In this document: positions 1 to 7,667 of the stretch, one piece after another
Position numbering within the stretch: position 1 is the first letter of the stretch
Layout of the letters: the number at the start of each line of letters is the position of its first letter
Assembly (NCBI RefSeq): GCF_004342915.1
Contig: NZ_SLWL01000001.1
Span: 558,001 to 622,000 of the forward strand
Direction of reading: 5' to 3'
Source: Camelimonas lactis
Lineage (GTDB): Bacteria > Pseudomonadota > Alphaproteobacteria > Rhizobiales > Beijerinckiaceae
DNA length: 64,000 nucleotides
Made by a program: the position numbers and the translations under genes
Notes under the pieces: generated by a model
What the model saw: the letters and a program-made list of their open reading frames with translations, nothing else
The model's database searches: none
Told to the model about the DNA's origin: nothing

Positions 1-753
1 CTGACGGAATCGCGGACGCGCGCGGGCGGGTTTTCGCCAAAACTCGCCTGGTTTGGCCTGTTCGTCACGATTGGCGGTGTTCTCACGGCGCAATTTGGCG
101 AGGTGGGGCCGTGGCCGGTGATCGCCGTGATCTGCGCCGGCTGGGCGTTGTCGGCCATCGCCCTGCTGCTGGCGATCATCGGGCTGGTCGTGGTGTGGCG
201 GCAGGGTTTGCGGGGCGGCGTCGCGGCAATGCACGGCCTCGTCGTCAGCTGCCTGGCGCTGGCCTGGCCAGCGATTCTGGCGGGGCAGATTTGGCGCGCG
301 CCCGATCAGACGGACATTTCAACCGATACATTCTCGCCGCCTGCCTTCGCCACGACGGCCGGGGCCGTGGCCGGTCGCGGCGGCCTGATCCCGCCCCTGG
401 CCCCGCCAGTTCAACGCCCTTCGCAGGATCAGGCGCGTCTGATGGCCCTGCCGCTGTTCCTGGACCAGCAGCCGGCCGAGGCGCTGAAGGCGGCGGAAAC
501 GGCGGCGCGCACACTCGGCTGGACGCTGACGGACATTGCCGGGGCGCCGGATGGCGGCGGCCAGTTCGAGGCTGTCGCCAGAAGCGACCTGCTGCGGTTT
601 CCCCAGTACGTGGCCGTGCGGGTGCGGCCGACGGCGGATGGCGCGCAGCTGGATGTGCGGGTGCTGTCGGTGTTCGGTCGCTACAGCCCAGGCTCCGGGG
701 TGCAGCGGATACTGAATCTGCATGAGGCGGTGCAGGCCGTCGATGAGGGATAG
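1..753 (+). CDS. DUF1499 membrane protein, 5' end outside window
   Basis: The frame is open from the first base, so the start lies upstream and 250 residues are visible. Three hydrophobic helices come first (about residues 16-33, 38-62 and 67-85). A soluble half follows (about 125-250) whose pattern, including FPQYVAVRVR and DVRVLSVFGRYSPG, fits the DUF1499 family. That family is common in alphaproteobacteria and has no settled function. The architecture suggests an inner-membrane protein with its C-terminal domain on one face. An ATG or GTG within the window, such as GTG at 103, would cut the first helix, so I prefer the upstream start. It ends with TAG. The neighbouring MBL-fold gene is convergent, 275 bases away. 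Confidence 0.75.
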   Translation: MTESRTRAGGFSPKLAWFGLFVTIGGVLTAQFGEVGPWPVIAVICAGWALSAIALLLAIIGLVVVWRQGLRGGVAAMHGLVVSCLALAWPAILAGQIWRAPDQTDISTDTFSPPAFATTAGAVAGRGGLIPPLAPPVQRPSQDQARLMALPLFLDQQPAEALKAAETAARTLGWTLTDIAGAPDGGGQFEAVARSDLLRFPQYVAVRVRPTADGAQLDVRVLSVFGRYSPGSGVQRILNLHEAVQAVDEG

Positions 754-1028
754 CGCCAGACCGCGAAGATGCGCGAAGGTGCGGCGGACTTCCGGCGACA
801 TGCAAAATTGCGGCAAGCCCGGGTTCATTGGCCAGAACGCCGCCACGCCAGTTGCGGGAGTGGGCCTGCGGCTGGCCAGGTGGGGTCGCTGGGCGAGCGT
901 GGCGGATCTGCGCGGGCCGGCGCGGCTTTTGGCAAGGCGCGGCTTGGCGTGAAGCGCGATCCTGGGAGGAGGATGCGCCTTCTGGAGGCGCGCCCTGCTG
1001 AAGATATGCGGCCCGGGGCGGGCGCCGG

Positions 1029-1955
1029 TCAGGGGGCCGGGCGATAGCGGCCCTTGAGCTTCGGCGGCCCGTTGGTGACGACCTTGCCGCGGTTGGTCAG
1101 GTCTTCCAGGTGGGCGAACACCGACAGACCAGCGGCGCCGACCAGTTCCGGCGGCAGCCCATCGTAAAGGCGCGGGACGATCTGGTCGATGGTTTCATCC
1201 CCTTCGGTCAACCGCGCCAGGATGGCGTTTTCCCGCTGGCGGCGGTGGACGAGCAGGCCACGGACCAGCCGCTGCGGATCGGCGATCGGCGCGCCATGCC
1301 CTGGCCAGTAGACACTCTCCGTGCGTCCGCGCAATTTCTCCAGCGAGGCCATGTAGTCGGACATGGAGCCGTCGGGCGGCGCCACGATGGTGGTTGACCA
1401 GCCCATGACGTGGTCCCCGGAAAACAGGCCATTCTCTTCCGGCAGGGCGAAGGCCAGATGGTTGAGACAGTGGCCGGGGGTTTCAACTGCGGTCAGTGTC
1501 CAGCCTGGTCCTGAAATGGAATCGCCTTCGGCCAGAATGATATCCGGCGCGTAATCCAGATCAGCGCTGGCGTCGAGGCTGGCGCCTTCACCCTCGCCCA
1601 GGGGGCGGGAAGGGCGGTGGGGGCCGCAGCCGGCCAGACGGGCGCCAGTGGCCGCAACCAGCGGCGCAGCGCCCGGCGAATGATCCTTGTGCGTATGGGT
1701 GATCACCACATCGGTAATGGTCTCACCCTGGGTTGCGCCAAGAATGGCCTGAAGGTGCGCATCGTTCACCGGGCCTGGATCAATGACAGCGACGCGCCCA
1801 CGCCCGACGATATAGGTGTTGGTGCCCCGGAAGGTGTATGGGCCCGGGTTGTCCACGAGAATGCGCCGGACCAGCGGGCTGAGTTCCATGGCGACGCCCG
1901 CAGGAACATCGAATTCCTTGATGAAAGGCGCTTCCCCTGACGTCTGTTGAGCCAT
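1029..1955 (-). CDS. MBL-fold metallo-hydrolase (LACTB2-like)
   Basis: A 308-residue metallo-beta-lactamase-fold hydrolase. The metal-binding motif THTHKDH lies at about residues 86-92 (H87, H89, D91, H92). A later histidine sits in the TPGHCLNHL motif, an aspartate in SGDHVMGW, and another histidine in YWPGHGAP. The C-terminal third looks like the winged-helix extension of the LACTB2/RNase-type subgroup. Substrates in this subgroup vary (RNA, hydroxyacyl-thioesters), so the reaction is not fixed. I chose the ATG at 1955 because GGGAG lies about 10 bases upstream. The open frame continues for 89 more codons into Arg/Pro-rich translation that looks non-coding. It probably has its own promoter in the AT-rich region upstream. 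Confidence 0.85.
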   Translation of the reverse strand: MAQQTSGEAPFIKEFDVPAGVAMELSPLVRRILVDNPGPYTFRGTNTYIVGRGRVAVIDPGPVNDAHLQAILGATQGETITDVVITHTHKDHSPGAAPLVAATGARLAGCGPHRPSRPLGEGEGASLDASADLDYAPDIILAEGDSISGPGWTLTAVETPGHCLNHLAFALPEENGLFSGDHVMGWSTTIVAPPDGSMSDYMASLEKLRGRTESVYWPGHGAPIADPQRLVRGLLVHRRQRENAILARLTEGDETIDQIVPRLYDGLPPELVGAAGLSVFAHLEDLTNRGKVVTNGPPKLKGRYRPAP

Positions 1956-2370
1956 CTCGCTGTCTCTCCCGGAGCACGTCGCCAGATATGGCTGGCGACG
2001 CGCCTTGTCCTTGTGTTTTGTCGCGCCTTCTCCGGCAGTCTCGCGCGGTCTTCGCCGGAGCCGGGCGGGCTGCCCTATCAAGTAGCGCAGCCTCGCGACG
2101 ATCACCAGAGCCGTGAGGGCAGGGGAGGGGCGAGTTGCCGGAGCCTGTCGCCACGGCCATCCGGGCGCGCCGTAATGCGCACGCCCCGTGGCGCGGAAGT
2201 GGGATGGCTCGTGAGCCGACAAGGGTAGCGAAAGGCTTTGCGGCGCGCGCGGCGGGCGTCATGCGGCGCGTTGGACGCCGTTTGAACCCATACCGGTTGG
2301 GGCGATCCGGCGGCTGGTTTCATCCCTGTGGCGCCAGTGATCTTGTAAGTATGGACAGATACTGACGGAA

Positions 2371-2577
2371 ATGACGCCTGACAAAGCGAAATTTTGCAAG
2401 AGTAACACTGGATATGACGCCAGGAAGCAATGTTTGATGTGGGCTGTTGTTTTTTTTCCGGGTGGCAGGCGTCAGATTTACGAGAAGGATGCTTGGTTCC
2501 TGCGAAAGTATGACGCATAATTTTCAATTTGTATTGAGGTATATTAAAATTGAAAGCGAATTTTCTAATCATGACGC
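2371..2577. repeat. Four direct copies of ATGACGC
   Basis: The heptamer ATGACGC occurs at 2371-2377, 2414-2420, 2510-2516 and 2571-2577. Its complement GCGTCAT also occurs at 2681-2687. The last two direct copies flank the inverted repeat at 2522-2555. The grouping in an AT-rich non-coding stretch suggests a protein-binding site array, but the spacing is irregular. Confidence 0.4.
2522..2555. repeat. Perfect 9-bp inverted repeat, 16-base spacer
   Basis: TTTCAATTT at 2522-2530 is matched by AAATTGAAA at 2547-2555. The arms are AT-only apart from one C/G pair, so a stable terminator is unlikely. An operator or a DNA-bending site is more plausible. ATGACGC heptamers lie a few bases outside each end. 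Confidence 0.45.
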
Positions 2578-2799
2578 ACTGGGTAATGAATTGCGAAAAA
2601 CTGCTATGGCTTGCAATTCGGCTGGCTGGGCAATTGCTTAGCCGCTCCGGCCCGCGAGATGCACGTTCGGGACAGTCAGCGCGTCATGATCTTCATCTCA
2701 TTTCAGCGCCCGGTTTCCATCCGCTCCGGGAACGGAGGCGTCAGGATCAGGCCCGGCGCCCGTCGCGATGTTCTTTCTGCATGGGGGCCTGGGTAGCGT

Positions 2800-3285
2800 T
2801 CAACTGGGGCGGACAATAACCGGCAGGCCATGTTCTCGCGCAAGGGCGCGGCCCCTGGCCCGCGTTCCTGCCTTGAGATTATGAATCACGGCAGAGTGAC
2901 GCTGCTTTTCCCGGGCGTATTCGGATCGGGATTTGGCGTAATTTGGCGCGACCATCGGATAATCAGGCGGCAGGTTCCATTTCCGCCGGTATTCGGTCGG
3001 CGTCATACCATAAACCGTCGTGAGGTGACGTTTCATGATTTTGAATTTTTTACCGTCTTCGAGGCAAATAATATAATCTGGCGTTATGGAGTGCCGAATG
3101 GGAACGGCGGGCTTTTGCGTTTCGGTAGCTTCGGGTTTGGCGCCAGATATTTTGTTTAGCGATGCATGAACGGAGTTTATAATCTCCGTAACCTGCGTGC
3201 GCTCAATTGCATTATTTTGAATATAAGCCGCTACGATGCGCGCGGTGAGATTGATAAGACTTGTTACTGTTTCAGGTTGTGACAT
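2800..3285 (-). CDS. MucR/Ros-family transcriptional regulator
   Basis: A 161-residue member of the Ros/MucR family, DNA-binding regulators (often silencers) of exopolysaccharide, motility and virulence genes in alphaproteobacteria. The family core runs from about residue 68 to 125: ITPDYIICLEDGKKFKIMK, then RHL, MTPTEYRRKWNLP and YPMVAPNYA. Compared with Ros, which uses Cys79, Cys82, His92 and His97, the equivalent positions here are C74, D77, H87 and Y92. Two of the four zinc ligands are therefore changed. The ATG at 3285 has GGAG 7 bases upstream; an upstream ATG at 3315 has no such site. The C-terminal tail (about 126-161) is basic and longer than usual. MucR proteins bind AT-rich DNA, and both flanks here are AT-rich, so autoregulation is plausible. 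Confidence 0.88.
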   Translation of the reverse strand: MSQPETVTSLINLTARIVAAYIQNNAIERTQVTEIINSVHASLNKISGAKPEATETQKPAVPIRHSITPDYIICLEDGKKFKIMKRHLTTVYGMTPTEYRRKWNLPPDYPMVAPNYAKSRSEYAREKQRHSAVIHNLKAGTRARGRALAREHGLPVIVRPS

Positions 3286-3763
3286 CAGTCTGCTCCAAAA
3301 AATACAAGCGCCCATAAACGATCTGGAGCCGTGCCAGCAATCGGCTCAAGCGGACTTTAATGATTTATTTGTTGCAACCTTTTCAAAGCTAAGAGGGTTT
3401 TATATTTGGGGCAACAGTTTTTTCCGAAAAAATCGGATTTGGATAATTTTTTTTGCATTTTCACATCAACATATTTCCATTCTATTGACGTGCGTAAGGT
3501 ATATTACGCGCGTAATGTCGACGAATGTTGTATTCATGGGCGTGATATTCTCTTTTGCCTGTGGGAAGGGGCGCCCGTTCCAGCCCGCGCGCGCCATCGG
3601 GCGATGGCGTTCTGGCCGCGCAGCGTCCACGGTCGATTTCAATCCTCACGGCGGACGGCTTGTGTTTAATATTCGTGGGCGGACGCCATCAGGCGTCGCG
3701 CGCAGGCGGGGGAAACGCAAGAACACATAAGCCGGCGTTTCCGTCCGATGGGGAGGAATGACG
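3286..3763. other. AT-rich divergent intergenic region
   Basis: This region separates the MucR-like gene (leftward) from a binding-protein gene (rightward) and so must hold both promoters. From 3355 to 3545 it is AT-rich, with an A-tract and T-tracts around 3419-3454. TCCGA/TCGGA arms at 3423-3437 enclose AAAAA. A perfect 14-bp palindrome is listed separately. I could not place a convincing -35/-10 pair. Confidence 0.5.
3503..3516. promoter_or_regulatory. 14-bp perfect palindrome, candidate operator
   Basis: ATTACGCGCGTAAT reads identically on both strands. A partial copy, TGCGTAA, lies just upstream at 3491-3497. It sits in the AT-rich stretch between the divergent MucR-like and binding-protein genes, where an operator is expected. 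Which regulator binds is unknown. Confidence 0.4.
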
Positions 3764-4999
3764 ATGAACCAGTGGTTACGCGCGGGCATGCTGTCCGCTG
3801 TCGCAGGATTTGCCGTATCTTTTCTGTTTTCCGGAACCACGCTCGCCGGCTCCGGCAAATTTACCGGGCCAGGCGTAACGGAAACCGAAATTCGCATTGG
3901 CAACACCATGCCCTATAGCGGGCCGGCGTCGGCGTTGGGCAATACGGGCAAGGTTATTTCCGCATACTTCAGGATGATCAATGATGCGGGCGGCATAAAT
4001 GGCCGCAAGATTGACCTGCGCTCCATGGACGATGCTTTCTCGCCGCCGAAAACGGTGGAGCAGACGCGAAAGCTGGTGGAAGATGATCAGGTTGCGTTCA
4101 TGTTCGCGACCATGGGCACGGCGCCCAGCTCCGCCATCCAGCGTTATCTCAGCGGCAAGGGCGTGCCGCTGATCTTCCTGATCAGTTCGGCGGGCAAATG
4201 GAATGATCCAAAGAACTTCCCGCTGACCATGGCCTTCCCGTGGCAGCCGCCATACAGCACCGAGGGCCGGATCTATCTGGATCATATGCGCAAGAATAAC
4301 CCGGACGCACGGGTAGCGGTGCTTTACCAGAACGATGACAGCGGCAAGGAATACATGCGCGGCCTGCGCGAGGCGCTGGGCGCCGACGCCGACAGGGTGA
4401 TCGCCGCGGCCATGCCGTTCGAGGTGACCGACCCAACCGTCGACTCCCAGGTGCTGGCGCTCGCCGCGACGAAGGCCGACGCGTTCATGATCCTCGGCGT
4501 CACGCCGCGCGCCTGCTCGCAGGCCATTCGCAAGGCCTGGGAAATCGGCTGGCGGCCCATGCGTTTTCTCGCCAGCAGTTGCATCAATCCCGACCAGATC
4601 CTGAAGCCGGCGGGGCTGGAGAAGGCGGAAGGCATCATCACCATGCTGGCGTTCAAGACGGTGGGCGCCGACCAGCAGGGCGACAGCGGCGTTTCCGAAT
4701 ATCTCGCCTTCATGAAGAAATATGCGCCTGGCATCGATCCCACCGACTTTTACGCGGTTTATGGCTACACGGTCGCGGGGGCCATGAACGAGGTGCTGAA
4801 GGCGGCGGGCGATAACCTGTCGCGGCAAAACATCATGAAGCAGGCGGCGACGATGAAAGGCGTGGCGCTGCCGATGCTGCTGGACGGCATTACCCTCAAC
4901 ACGACGCCTGACGACTACCGTCCCTTGCGCTCCGGCTATCTGGCGCGCTTCACCAATGGCCAGTGGAAGCCGTTCGGGCCATTGCTCTCAGGGCAGTAA
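3764..4999 (+). CDS. ABC transporter substrate-binding protein (Peripla_BP_6)
   Basis: A 411-residue periplasmic binding protein of the LivJ/LivK-like type I fold, whose members carry branched-chain amino acids, amides, urea or aromatic acids. A Sec signal peptide covers about residues 1-29 (hydrophobic core AGMLSAVAGFAVSFLF, then TTLAG). The mature start has the family motif ETEIRIGNTMPYSGPASALG, followed by GGINGRKIDLRSMDDAFSPP. GGGAGGA lies 7 bases before the ATG at 3764; the ATG at 3758 would abut the Shine-Dalgarno sequence, so I reject it. No permease or ATPase gene is adjacent, so it is an orphan. Two similar orphans lie at 24091 and 62771. The ligand cannot be inferred. Confidence 0.88.
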   Translation: MNQWLRAGMLSAVAGFAVSFLFSGTTLAGSGKFTGPGVTETEIRIGNTMPYSGPASALGNTGKVISAYFRMINDAGGINGRKIDLRSMDDAFSPPKTVEQTRKLVEDDQVAFMFATMGTAPSSAIQRYLSGKGVPLIFLISSAGKWNDPKNFPLTMAFPWQPPYSTEGRIYLDHMRKNNPDARVAVLYQNDDSGKEYMRGLREALGADADRVIAAAMPFEVTDPTVDSQVLALAATKADAFMILGVTPRACSQAIRKAWEIGWRPMRFLASSCINPDQILKPAGLEKAEGIITMLAFKTVGADQQGDSGVSEYLAFMKKYAPGIDPTDFYAVYGYTVAGAMNEVLKAAGDNLSRQNIMKQAATMKGVALPMLLDGITLNTTPDDYRPLRSGYLARFTNGQWKPFGPLLSGQ

Positions 5000-5615
5000 G
5001 ATCTGCGCCCCCAGGGTCCCGGGCGCGGGAGGCAAGGCCAACAGGGGGGGCGTAGGCGAGCCGGAGCCGGTGATCACCGTGTTCGCCGTGTCCCGGGTCG
5101 CTGCCTGCTGGCGCGCCAGTTTCCTGCGCGCCAGTTTCCGGCCCGCCAATTCCTGGCTCATCATGTCCCCTGGGGGGCGGGTCCCATGGCCCGTGCCCGC
5201 CAGCGCTGACGCGGGCTCGCGCCTTTGTGAGTGGGGGGCGTGACGTTCACCTTGCGTGAACCATAAGTCGAACGTGTTGGCCTGGCGGCGGACAATTCTG
5301 CTGCCAGCGACCAGAAAATAAACCTCCCGCTCACACCTCCATTTCCATGGTGGAAACGTGCAATATCAGAACTGTTGCGCATGGGACGCTGCAGGACGGC
5401 GGCAAAAATGGCAGGAAGACAGCAGGCCAGTTTGCCGCCGCCGGTCAGGATCCTTTGTGGGTCTGCCACTCCGCCTGATGGGCGGGGTGCTGCAGGCCCG
5501 GGCGGCGCCTGAGCTTTTCAGGACGCGGGTGCGCCAGCATCCCCGCGTCCTGGCGTCATGCCGCGCCGATGCGGACTGAAACTTCTGTGACGCCGTTCAC
5601 AGGCCGGAGATATGT
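5000..5615. other. Non-coding interval before tamA with inverted repeats
   Basis: No convincing gene lies in these 616 bases. Three inverted repeats are visible: GTTCAC/GTGAAC around a 5-base loop (5245-5261), TTTCCA/TGGAAA around TGG (5342-5356), and CTGTGA/TCACAG around six bases (5585-5602), just before tamA. The last is listed separately. The first could act as a weak terminator or an operator, but it has no T-run. Confidence 0.5.
5585..5602. promoter_or_regulatory. CRP/FNR-type palindrome before tamA
   Basis: TGTGA, six bases (CGCCGT), TCACA is an exact match to the enterobacterial CRP consensus. It extends to CTGTGA/TCACAG, so all six outer pairs match. It ends four bases before the GGAG of tamA (5606-5609). 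A bound protein or an RNA hairpin here would therefore affect translation initiation. Whether this organism uses this exact consensus is not known. Confidence 0.45.
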
Positions 5616-7667
5616 ATGACGAGGCGGTCGCGGGGTGGATGGCGTGCCCCCCGGTGTAAGGAACTGGTTTTTGGCGCGGCGCTGGCTTCGGTCGCCGCGC
5701 CGGTCGCGACCCTCGGCCTGACCGCTGCGGCCACGGATGCGCGCGCCTTCGATTTCTTTGGCCTGTTTGGCGACAAAAAGCCGGAGCCGTCCGCCGACGC
5801 CGTGACCTATGAGGTCAGCTTCGAGGCGGATGGCCACAGGTCGCTGGCCAGCGCCATGCAAAATGCCTCAACGCTTTACCGTTTGCGCAAGGATGCGCCG
5901 CCAGACGGCATGGCGCTGGCGCAGCGCGCCGCCATCGACCTGGCGCCGCTGGTCGACGCCATGTGGGCGGAAGGCTTTTACGACGCCGCCGTCAGCATTG
6001 ACGTGGCCGGAGTGCGGATGCAGTTGCCGGTGAGCGAGGCGACGTTGCAGGCGGCCGGCCGGGCCGCCAGCGCCATGCGCGGCCGTCAGGTCGTTCCCGT
6101 GACCGTCAGCGTCGATCCAGGCGAGCAGTACACCCTGTCGTCCGTGGCGGTGAAGGACGCCCAGGGGCGGATGCTGACCGGCGCCGAACTGCCGCCAAAT
6201 GTTTTGAAGATCGGTGATGGCGACCCGGCGCGCGCCGGTGATCTGCGCGCCGCCAGCGCCCGCGCCGTCGACTGGTATCGCGCCCAGTCCTATCCGCTGG
6301 CCAAAGGCGTCGATATCGGCGCCACCGTCAATCATGACACGCGCACCATGGCGGCGACCATCGTCGTTTCACCGGGGCAGATGGCGCCGATCGGCGAGGT
6401 GGAGGTGCGCAATGCGGGCGGCGCCAGGCCAGGCGCCGGCCCCACCGTCGATCCGCGCGTCATCCGTTCGTTCATCTATCTGGAGCCTGGCGAGCCCTAT
6501 TCGCCAAAGAAGCTGGCGGACACGCGCCGTTCGCTCACCCAGCTTCCCATTCTCGGCGGCGTGCGCGTCACCACGCCGGACCGGCTCGACGCCGAGGGGC
6601 GCATCCCGGTTTTCGTCGACGTGACGGAGCGGCTGCCGCGCGTCATCGGCTTTTCCGCCGGTTACTCCACGGTGGATGGTCCCAACGTGCGCGCCTATTG
6701 GGAGCATCGCAACCTGTTCGGCGGCGCCGAGCAACTGCGGCTCGAAGGCAGCATCTTCGTTGCGCCGCGCAACGACGGCACCCGTCGCAAGGGCGTGGCG
6801 GATCTCAATGAGGGCGACTTTGGCGGGCGTTTTCGCGCCACCTTCATCAAGCCGGCGCTGGGCGGCACGCGCAACGACCTGATCGTTGAGGCCATGGCCG
6901 AGCGCGACCGCACCGGCGGCGACCGCTATGGCGGCTATACCGTGCGCGACGTGCAGGCGACGGCGTCGATCCGGCATCGCATCAGCGATGTGTTTTCCGT
7001 TCAGGGCGGCCTGAAAGTCGAGCGTGGCCAGACCAGCGACGTGCTGTCGTCGATCGACTACACCCTGGTTGGAACGCCGGTTTCGGTGACCTATGATTCC
7101 ACCGACAATCCGCTGGACGCCACCCGGGGCTTCAAGGTCGTGGCCTCGGCGACGCCCTATCCGTCGTTCCTCGGATCGACAGTGAATTTCACCGAAGGAA
7201 AGCTGACGGCGTCCACCTATTACGCGGTGGATGAGGACGCGCGCATCGTGCTGGCCGGGCGGGTGACGCTCGGCATGCTTGGGGGGCCGAAGCTCAGCGA
7301 TATCCCGGCCAATCACCGCTTCTATGCCGGCGGCGCCGCGTCGGTGCGCGGCTACCGGCTGAATTCGCTTGGTCCCCAGGACGGCAGGTTCGGTTTCGTT
7401 GTCGGCGGGCGCAGCCTCCTGACGGTGAACCTGGAGGCGCGCATCAAGATCACCGACACCATTGGCGTCGTGCCATTCTTCGACGCGGGCAACGCCTTCG
7501 AAAGCACCACGCCGCACCTGAAGGACAAGCTGTACAAAGCGGCGGGCATTGGCTTGCGTTATTATACGCCCATCGGCCCGATCCGCGCGGATTTCGCCTT
7601 CCCGCTGGACCGGCGCAAGGGTGACAGGCCGGTGAGCATGTATATCAGCATAGGGCAGTCGTTCTGA
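5616..7667 (+). CDS. tamA: TamA-like Omp85 outer-membrane protein
   Basis: A 683-residue Omp85-family protein forming the outer-membrane part of the translocation and assembly module (TAM), which helps insert autotransporters and other barrel proteins. A signal peptide of about 43 residues ends near TDARA. POTRA-like repeats span roughly residues 60-310. The beta-barrel (about 325-683) contains the conserved VRGY motif of loop 6 (ASVRGYRLNSLGP) and ends in phenylalanine (ISIGQSF), as barrel proteins do. The ATG at 5616 follows GGAG by six bases. The stop overlaps the tamB start by one base (TGATG), which indicates translational coupling. The gene order tamA-tamB is the standard one. Confidence 0.93.
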   Translation: MTRRSRGGWRAPRCKELVFGAALASVAAPVATLGLTAAATDARAFDFFGLFGDKKPEPSADAVTYEVSFEADGHRSLASAMQNASTLYRLRKDAPPDGMALAQRAAIDLAPLVDAMWAEGFYDAAVSIDVAGVRMQLPVSEATLQAAGRAASAMRGRQVVPVTVSVDPGEQYTLSSVAVKDAQGRMLTGAELPPNVLKIGDGDPARAGDLRAASARAVDWYRAQSYPLAKGVDIGATVNHDTRTMAATIVVSPGQMAPIGEVEVRNAGGARPGAGPTVDPRVIRSFIYLEPGEPYSPKKLADTRRSLTQLPILGGVRVTTPDRLDAEGRIPVFVDVTERLPRVIGFSAGYSTVDGPNVRAYWEHRNLFGGAEQLRLEGSIFVAPRNDGTRRKGVADLNEGDFGGRFRATFIKPALGGTRNDLIVEAMAERDRTGGDRYGGYTVRDVQATASIRHRISDVFSVQGGLKVERGQTSDVLSSIDYTLVGTPVSVTYDSTDNPLDATRGFKVVASATPYPSFLGSTVNFTEGKLTASTYYAVDEDARIVLAGRVTLGMLGGPKLSDIPANHRFYAGGAASVRGYRLNSLGPQDGRFGFVVGGRSLLTVNLEARIKITDTIGVVPFFDAGNAFESTTPHLKDKLYKAAGIGLRYYTPIGPIRADFAFPLDRRKGDRPVSMYISIGQSF

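Larger units (their letters stand above)
1956..2799. other. Long non-coding, partly AT-rich interval
   Basis: This 844-base gap lies between the MBL-fold gene and the 3' end of the MucR-like gene. From about 2340 to 2640 it is clearly richer in A+T than the surrounding genes. It contains repeated ATGACGC heptamers and a perfect 9-bp inverted repeat. The open frames across it have poor coding character and no recognisable family. It may hold the MBL-gene promoter, a terminator for the regulator, a regulator-binding region or a small RNA. Confidence 0.5.

Noticed and set aside
3236-3730. Plus-strand frame opposite the 5' end of the MucR-like gene
   Set aside because: Overlaps the promoter region and the regulator gene, with no start site or known domain.
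5006-5030. Terminator after the binding-protein gene at 3764
   Set aside because: GCGCCC and GGGCGC could pair, but the loop is long and no T-run follows.
5161-5469. 102-codon minus-strand frame before tamA
   Set aside because: No ribosome binding site and low-complexity ends. It runs across two inverted repeats.
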